NCBI GenBank assembly: GCA_963682175.1
Contig: OY821787.1
Span: forward strand, 22,174,501-22,238,500
Reading direction: 5' to 3'
Source: Triglochin maritima
Taxonomy: Eukaryota; Streptophyta; Magnoliopsida; Alismatales; Juncaginaceae
Length of the DNA: 64,000 nucleotides
Shown here: positions 58,885 to 64,000 of the stretch, piece by piece
Position numbering within the stretch: the first letter of the stretch is position 1
Layout: the number at the start of each line of letters is the position of its first letter
Made by a program: the position numbers and the translations under genes
Notes under the pieces: generated by a model
What the model was told of the DNA's origin: nothing
Database searches by the model: none
Seen by the model: only the letters and a program-made list of their open reading frames with translations

Positions 58885-59707
58885 CCCTATGGGGATGGAA
58901 CTACTCACTAATCATTACACTACAACCTACATTAAAATGAAACATTCTACTGAAATGAAATTTAACTAAGCAAGAAGGGAGCATTAAAGAAGCTTAAAAG
59001 GAAAAGAAAGACTAAATAAGCTTGCACAAATTAAAATACAAGATTAAAATAAACTAGAACAATTATTTTATTAACAATGACTCACATTGAAGGTAGCATT
59101 CTTCTCCACCCTGAGTTTTGTTTCAAGGCTTACTCCTTAGTAGAGAGAATGCCCCCACGCAATGGGTAGTTTACAATAGAAGGTGAAAAGTTCTATTTAT
59201 AGCCAAAGAAAAAGCCAATCCGGGACAATCCCCCGATGTTGGACAAAACAAATACCAGAAATGTACTAAATACACACTAATACGCGACCCACCAAAATCT
59301 TAGCGGATTTGGGCCAAAACAGACCGCCAATTGGCGGTCTATATGGTCCGGATCACGCTGAATTTTATTCTGGGCTTTTCGGGATGTCTTTGTTGGTCTT
59401 TGATGCATCTACTTCACTTGTTGGAGCTCCGACCCGAATAGAATTGCCAAAATACTCCCCATGATGGTGTGGAGTTTTCTGTTCTGCTCTTTGGTTCTTC
59501 GGTCATATGTTCAGGTCATTGTCCTTGCATCTTAGTCCCCAGGTCTCACAATTAAGTCCTTTTCCCCTGCTTTTGGGTCCTTTCATGCTTCATCTCTTCA
59601 AACCTAGTTATTTCTGAAATTCAAACATAAAACTTGTCACGTAGCATTGCTTAGGTGTAAGATAATGGATATAAGATACAAATATAAGCATGAAATGTCG
59701 TCAATCA
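58885..59707 (-). repeat. Family-1 LTR fragment, minus orientation
   Basis: Matches the last ~820 bases of the C and D LTRs up to GTCAATCA. TATA 59193-59201, USE variant 59234-59244, palindrome 59334-59347. Confidence 0.85.
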
Positions 59708-60096
59708 TGCTACAATTTACATTCATATATTTGCTATACCAAGATCCTTGGGTGACTTGTCCTCTTTTTGTTTGCCTGGTACTTTAAATTTTCCTCATCT
59801 TTCAAAATTTTCATGTGTTTGTGAGAGAAAATGTTTTGTGGGTTTTGCGTGTGCTTAGCCTGTGGAAAACCATTGAAAGGCAAAGTAAAAAGGAAGCTCC
59901 CAAAATTGACTTGAACAAGATGCATTACGATGTCTACTACACCGGCTTTGAGTATTATCTAGTAGTAAGGATGCACCCCAGTTTTCCTTTGGGGGAGAGT
60001 AATCAAAGGATTTCAGTACTCAAATACCTAAAGAAGTCCACCATGAACCTAGTCAGTCATATAATTCATGTTTGTTAGTATTAGGAAGTTTTTTTG
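59708..60096 (+). other. Element F 3' untranslated region, second part
   Basis: Restarts at TGCTACAATTTACATTC, overlapping by about 80 bases what was already present at 57534-57612. It runs to the copia insertion; TTTTG at 60092-60096 is the left target duplication of G. Confidence 0.75.
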
Positions 60097-61609
60097 TGTT
60101 AGGATCTATGACCCTCTAATCGATAGAAAAATGCGGAATTAAAAATACTAATCGAAGGATTAAGGAAGAGACAATTGCAAACCACAAATTCGTCGACACC
60201 GGAGTTTAGAGAGGTTCGGCACCCACACCCGGGTCCTAGTCCTCCTTGCTAGCCTCGCTCGATCCCCCGAGCCTCGCTTACGGTTCCACTAACCGATCTC
60301 CGTTCCGGGCCGAGACCAACGCCGTTTACAACACCGAGCCTCGCGAACAACCTCGCCTCGCTCGTGTCTCCTCTCACAACCCGAGAGGGAGCTTCCTCGA
60401 AGCTTTACAACTTGGTGATTCTTGAATAAGGAATTGGAATCACAATCTAACTAACACTCTATACTTGAGCACACTTGGATATGATATGGAATTGGATATG
60501 CAAGTGGTGAAGTTTAGGCTTGAGTGTTGTGGATTGAGAGCTTGAAGATGGAGAGGATTTGGCTTTGAGTATTGGATAGATAGGAAGTGTTCAAGATCTC
60601 CAAAGCAACCAAATGAGGTCCTATTTATAAGCCTTCAAGCTCATCTAGCCGTTTGGGAGTTGGTGGGGAATGGACCAATGAGAAAGCAAGATGTGACTTA
60701 AGCTCGGCCAGAAATCGAGACAGATTCGGTCGACCGTTATCCACACGGTAGTCCGAAACATTGGTCTGAAAAAAGAACTCGGTTGACCGATTATGTATCG
60801 GATCACCGTTCACCAACCTCCTGTAGCTTTTATCTATTTAGCCCTAATTAAATTCGGTTCACCGAAGTCCATTCGGTTGACCGTTCCAAGGTGGACAGTA
60901 GAATTGATTGGGTTCTGATCTACTCAAGTTTGGTTGACCGTGTATACTTCGGTATACCGAAGTAGCGCGGGAATTGCGCTGACAAAGCGTGGGAGATTGG
61001 TTTACCAATAACGGTCAAGTTAAATAGCCGTTGGTCTCCTAAAGCAATATGATTCGGTTGACCGAATGAAGTTCGGTGTACCGAATATGGATAAGTCAAT
61101 TTGGCTTTAGGTTAAGATTTAAATACGACCGTTGGAGCAAAGTCCAAAACCGGTCCAGGCTAATTCGGTCTACCGAAGGCGGTTCGGTATACCGAGGTGG
61201 TTATTCCAGGGAACACCTAAAGGATTCTACACGGTTGACCGCAAGGTGTTCGGTGGACCGAACTCTACAAGATTCGGTTTACCGAGAAGGGTTCGGTTAA
61301 CCGTGGGGATACAGGACAGAATCCTAATGTGCTCAAGTTTACATTAATCCTTAGGACTCAAATTATACTACATTACATATTGGTCCAAAGCTTGATTACA
61401 TGTCTTGAGTCTTTATCTTCTTGTCCCCAAGCTCCTTAGCTTGATTCTTCATCAACCTATTAAGAATATCGCAAGTACACGAATATATATGCAATTCATG
61501 TATTCATGTTTGCTTACTTTGATTGTCTAAGTTGATTGATTAAATATATATTAAGATTAGATTACTTAATCATCAAAACTAAATAAAGATTAAGGCTAAA
61601 AAGCCAACA
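60097..61609 (-). repeat. 3' LTR of element G (1513 bp)
   Basis: TGTTAGGATC to AAGCCAACA. One half carries the palindrome array (60725-61305); the other has conserved CpG-rich blocks (CCGGGCCGAGACC, CCCCCGAGCCTCGC) shared with 63741-64000 and, weakly, with the solo LTR at 35438. Confidence 0.92.
60725..61305. repeat. Array of eight palindrome pairs (TTCGGTNNACCGAA), 19 bp apart within pairs
   Basis: 14-bp quasi-palindromes start at 60725/60744, 60778/60797, 60853/60872, 60929/60948, 61053/61072, 61164/61183, 61230/61249 and 61273/61292. Every pair is offset by exactly 19 bases; distances between pairs vary. The central two bases are free, the CGGT and ACCG arms are conserved. Confidence 0.85.
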
Positions 61610-62208
61610 ATCTCCCCCTTTTTGATGATGGCAAATCTATATCTTAATATTTTGAGTTCAATTGTATTTCTCCCCTTCTATATGTTTTGTTTCTTAACAT
61701 ATATGTAATCTATGCATTTACAAGATTTCTCCCCCTAACAACATGCATAGTTTATTTAAAATTGAAGCTAATCTTAATTCTTCTCCCCCTTTGACATCAA
61801 TCAAAAAGCAAACATTAAGCATTTGATGCAAAGGTAAGAGATATCTAACTCTCCCCCTTAATTATATGATTTTGTACTTTAAGGCTCCCCCTATCAATTA
61901 GGCTAAATAGCAACAATGAGTATTAACAATTAAGTGCATTTCTATTCTCCCTCTTAGCCTATTTAACATCCATTTTACAATTTTACATTTATGATTATGG
62001 ATGTTGTTATACGATATGCAATGAATAGGGTATAAGATATGCAATGAATTATATCATAAGATATGTCTATTAAGCTCTAAAATTTAGATTAGAATCAATC
62101 AAAATTTATACCATCGTGGCACTTTGAATTGACTCAACCCGTATTCGGTGATGCAACCGGCTTAAAATTTTTCTTTTAAGCTCATCCGGTCACCACCGAT
62201 TTCCTCCT
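61610..62208 (-). other. Element G purine tracts and 3' region
   Basis: The tract next to the LTR is at 61610-61623 (AAAAAGGGGGAGAT on the element strand). Further AGGGGGAG-like copies lie at about 61669, 61727, 61781, 61851, 61885 and 61946. Otherwise AT-rich and non-coding. Confidence 0.8.
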
Positions 62209-63687
62209 TCAAGTACCTACAATTGAAGATTTTGGTACCCATTTTTGCTTGGGTCCAATCATGTTAGTTTTTGGAACCCAAACCATTTTGGTTTTAGGTG
62301 CCCAAATACTTGAGGAAGTTTTATTCACTACAAAATGCTTTCCATTCAAAGTAGTGTGAATAACATGGTTCTTAAAGTTATTAGCATAAAAACCTATACC
62401 ATGTTTATCTAGTGATTGTCTTTGACTACCAATAAGCATTTCAAGCATTTTCTTTCCACTTGTGAATTTTTCAAGATCTTTTTGTAATAGAACATTCTTA
62501 TCAATTAGATCTTGAATATCAACACTACACGAAGGTTTTGCATTTAGAGTTGAAATTTCATCAATTAATTGAGTGTTCTCTAATGCAATTTTATCATGAC
62601 TAGCAAGTAATTCATTCTTATCATTCATGATAGATTCAATTTGAGATTGTAGCTCATTGATTTTCTTTCTTGCTAGTTTATTCTTTTGACAAATTTTCTC
62701 AAAATTTTCAAGCAATTCATTGAATTCACATGGAAGTTCATTATATGCATTTGAATCATTTGAATCATGACTAGAGCAAGAAGATACCTCACTATCATCG
62801 TCTTCTATTGCCATGAAGCACATTGAGGCAAATTCACCTTCAATTGATGAAGATGATGAAGTGTCCCAAGTAGCTTTAAGAGCTTTCTTCTTCTTCTCTT
62901 TTCTCTTGCTCTTCTTCTTCTCTTTTCTTCTTTCTTTCTGTTCTTTGAGAAATTCCTTAAATTGTTGTGTCGCCAATTGTTCCTCGATATCACTATCTCC
63001 TTTTATCGAATTGGCGACGGCGTGCAGCCCTAAGGATTTCTTGACTCTCTTCTCAATGCGGTCTTTCATTTGTATCTCATATGTCATGAGACTACCCATT
63101 AGCTCCTCGACCGATAATTTTGTGAGATCTTGTGCTTCTTCGATGGCGGTCGTTTTCTCCTCCCAATCGTCGGTGAGTGATCGGAGAATCTTTCGAGTAA
63201 TCTCTCCCTTGCTAAAATCCTTGCCAAGTTCTTTAAGAGAGTTAATTATCTCGGTGAAGCGAGTGTGCATCTCACTTATGTTTTCACCGGATTGCATACG
63301 AAATAATTCATATTTATGCATGAGCAAATTAATCCTAGTTTCTTTCAATCTATTTGAACCCTCATGATGCATTTCTAATGTATGCCAAATATCATAAGCA
63401 CTTTCACAACCTCTTACCCTATTGTATTCCCCTTCATTTTACCCACAATACAAGATATTCATAATGCGGGAATTCATCTCCGCTTCCTTAATTTTGGGTT
63501 TTGTTAAGGATACAATTTCATCATCATTAGGAGGTGTATATGAGTTTAATATGAATGTCCAATATTTCAAATTATTTGATTGCAAATATATTCTCATTCT
63601 TTTCTTCCAATAGTCATAATTTAACCCATTAAACAAAGGTGGCTTAGATGTGGATAATCCTTCACAATGATTAGAAGTAGATGTCAT
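62209..63687 (-). pseudogene. Element G gag (copia type), one in-frame stop
   Basis: Capsid protein of a Sirevirus-like copia element, about 492 codons in one frame. The N terminus TSKPPLFNGLNYDYWKKRM is the typical copia gag start; after MNILYCG a TAA (near 63440) is followed in the same frame by RVRGCESAYDIW and the UBN2-type core (YELFRMQSGENISEMHTRF). Next come a Lys/Arg-rich stretch (KERRKEKKKSKRKEKKKK), a Ser-rich acidic stretch, a coiled-coil-like region, and a WVPK tail that normally precedes the protease and integrase. No CCHC knuckle is seen and the frame ends before any protease motif. Confidence 0.88.
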
Positions 63688-63726
63688 GCTAAATTACGAT
63701 TAAGTAAATGAAATTAGCAACCTAAA

Positions 63727-63738
63727 GCTCTGATACCA
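63727..63738 (-). other. Primer binding site of element G, initiator tRNA-Met
   Basis: TGGTATCAGAGC on the minus strand, two bases from the LTR end; the standard plant copia primer site. Confidence 0.93.
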
Positions 63739-63740
63739 AT

Positions 63741-64000
63741 TGTTAGGATCTCTGGCCCTCTAATCGATAGAAAAATACGGAATTAAAAAAATACTAGTCG
63801 AAGGATTAAGGAAGAGACAATTGCAAACCACAAATTCGTCGACACCGGAGTTTAGAGAGGTTCGGCACCCACACCCGGGTCCTAGTCCTCCTCGCAAGCC
63901 TCGCTCGATCCCCCGAGCCTCGCTTACGGTTCCACTAACCGATCTCTGTTCCGGGCCGAGACCAACGCCGTTTACAACACCGAGCCTCGCGAACAACCTC
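63741..64000 (-). repeat. 5' LTR of element G (partial)
   Basis: TGTTAGGATCTCTGG onward, homologous to 60097-60354; continues beyond the window. Confidence 0.93.

Larger units (their letters stand above)
60097..64000 (-). mobile_element. Element G: Sirevirus-like Ty1/copia element with gag but no pol
   Basis: Minus-strand order: 5' LTR from 63741 (cut by the window), primer site 63727-63738, gag 62209-63687, 3' region with repeated purine tracts, and 3' LTR 60097-61609. The interior is only 2131 bp. The 260 alignable LTR bases differ by seven substitutions and one 2-base indel. The initiator-Met primer site, the gag type and the multiple purine tracts fit the Sirevirus lineage (family knowledge). 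Integrase, reverse transcriptase and RNase H are absent, as in gag-only terminal-repeat elements described in plants. Confidence 0.9.

Noticed and set aside
60725..61305. CRISPR-like array
   Set aside because: The palindromes are irregularly distributed in pairs without unique equal spacers, inside a plant copia LTR; no cas genes and a eukaryotic context.

Overview
The window is repeat-dense nuclear DNA of a flowering plant. I see no intact host gene, no tRNA or rRNA gene, and nothing prokaryotic. Almost every base belongs to nested retrotransposons: Ty3/gypsy elements of an Athila/Tat-like kind (tRNA-Asp primer site, plant gag and retropepsin), two L1-type LINE copies, two Sirevirus-like Ty1/copia elements, and a decayed CACTA (En/Spm) transposon whose introns are still visible. 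This looks like heterochromatic, probably pericentromeric, plant DNA.

Layout. 1-8295: element A, minus strand, young (5 mismatches over 789 aligned LTR bases), with an intact 1102-codon gag-protease gene; its left LTR runs off the window. 8296-9571: a family-2 LTR, plus. About 9640-14487: CACTA remnant, minus, with a Ptta/En/Spm-type domain and a Ulp1-like (C48) peptidase, split by a solo LTR (12741-14382, target duplication TGTTT). 14488-24826: element X2, minus, old, split by a full-length but dead LINE (17881-23903). 24827-33223: element B, plus, whose gag-pro has four in-frame stops. 33247-37514 and 54562-56374: element E, plus, with gag-pro deleted; it holds a solo copia LTR (35438-36884, duplication GGGGG) and element C (37515-54561, minus). 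C carries element D (45580-54132, minus, duplication ATACG) inside its own LTR. 56375-60096: remnants of element F, plus, scrambled with a second, 5'-truncated LINE and LTR fragments. 60097-64000: Sirevirus-like element G, minus, with gag but no pol.

Shared theme. None of the LTR elements shows reverse transcriptase, RNase H or integrase. The gypsy copies carry gag and protease only (or less) and G carries gag only, so all must have relied on enzymes supplied in trans. What stays conserved across them is cis-acting: tRNA-Asp primer sites, purine tracts, a snRNA-type upstream element plus TATA box at a fixed distance, paired 14-bp palindromes exactly 21 bp apart in both the LTR and the leader, and a 3' untranslated region with a hairpin whose loop varies in sequence but stays GNRA. 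The copia LTR independently carries eight pairs of palindromes exactly 19 bp apart. These cis-element arrays are the most interesting content of the window.

Inferred order of insertion: F before E; E before the copia solo LTR and C; C before D; the CACTA element before the 12741 solo LTR; X2 before LINE 1 and B; F before G.
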